A stretch of DNA of 39,637 nucleotides. Origin: Sphingosinicella soli (GTDB lineage: Bacteria > Pseudomonadota > Alphaproteobacteria > Sphingomonadales > Sphingomonadaceae). Location of the stretch: positions 1-39,637 of the forward strand of contig NZ_JACHNZ010000034.1 of the NCBI RefSeq assembly GCF_014199685.1. The letters are read 5' to 3'. Below are positions 39,583 to 39,637 of the stretch, piece by piece. Below the pieces are notes generated by a model that was not told where the DNA came from, ran no database searches, and saw nothing but the letters and a program-made list of their open reading frames with translations. The translations under genes were made by a program, and so were the position numbers. How positions within the stretch are numbered: the stretch's first letter is position 1; every line of letters begins with the position of its first letter.

Positions 39583-39637
39583 ATGCGGCTCACCACGATC
39601 ACGAACTGGGCTTATGGAGCAACCGTCCTCCTGACGC
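39583..39637 (+). CDS. Start of an unidentified gene (truncated by window end)
   Basis: From ATG 39583, with GGGG at 39577-39580, the frame reads MRLTTITNWAYGATVLLT and continues out of the window. The opening looks like the beginning of a membrane segment, as in membrane-bound sensor or signalling proteins. Eighteen residues are too few to name a family. Confidence 0.4.
   Translation, partial: MRLTTITNWAYGATVLLT

Overview
The window is GC-rich, high-coding-density DNA from an alphaproteobacterium, most likely a member of the Sphingomonadales. That placement is an inference from the trb-type transfer module, the sdhE-mfd pair divergent from recG, and the protein style; no 16S or ribosomal gene is present. 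Two blocks meet at a tRNA-Asn gene (23078-23152, minus strand).

Block 1 (1 to about 23094) is the right-hand part of an integrative conjugative element whose left end lies outside the window. It holds a DUF3363-type relaxase (647-2623) and, after a cargo region, a VirD4/TraG coupling protein, a CopG-type protein, and the mating-pair genes trbB, trbC, trbD, trbE, trbJ, trbL, trbF, trbG and trbI plus a DUF2274 protein. These are packed head to tail with many ATGA or GTGA overlaps. A large serine recombinase follows, and its last codons run into the 3' end of tRNA-Asn, the presumed attachment site. trbK is missing from its usual place between trbJ and trbL; two strong tandem hairpins sit there instead.

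The cargo (2.6-9.0 kb) lies between relaxase and coupling protein. It holds a membrane/coiled-coil protein paired with a WYL-TerB protein, a small unknown gene, a ParDE toxin-antitoxin pair with a visible palindromic operator, a truncated membrane-protein gene, and a tightly overlapping minus-strand three-gene cassette. That cassette encodes a protein with a NxxKHG motif, a fusion of an MNT-type nucleotidyltransferase with a DpnII/MboI-like PD-(D/E)XK nuclease, and a HEPN-like protein with an RX4H motif and a CxxC-rich tail. It is the best candidate for an undescribed, probably defensive or toxin-antitoxin-like, system.

Block 2 (23.1-39.6 kb) is chromosomal: nadK and moaA (overlapping), two neighbouring cyclic-di-GMP-type proteins with degenerate GGDEF motifs (one with an intact EAL domain), a DsbA-family protein, a VOC protein, a secreted DUF885 protein, sdhE-mfd divergent from recG, and a SEL1-repeat protein. 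From about 38.2 kb there is a patch of decayed genes (frameshifted GFA-family gene, frameshifted small gene, LysR gene lacking its DNA-binding domain). The last 55 bases begin an unidentified gene.
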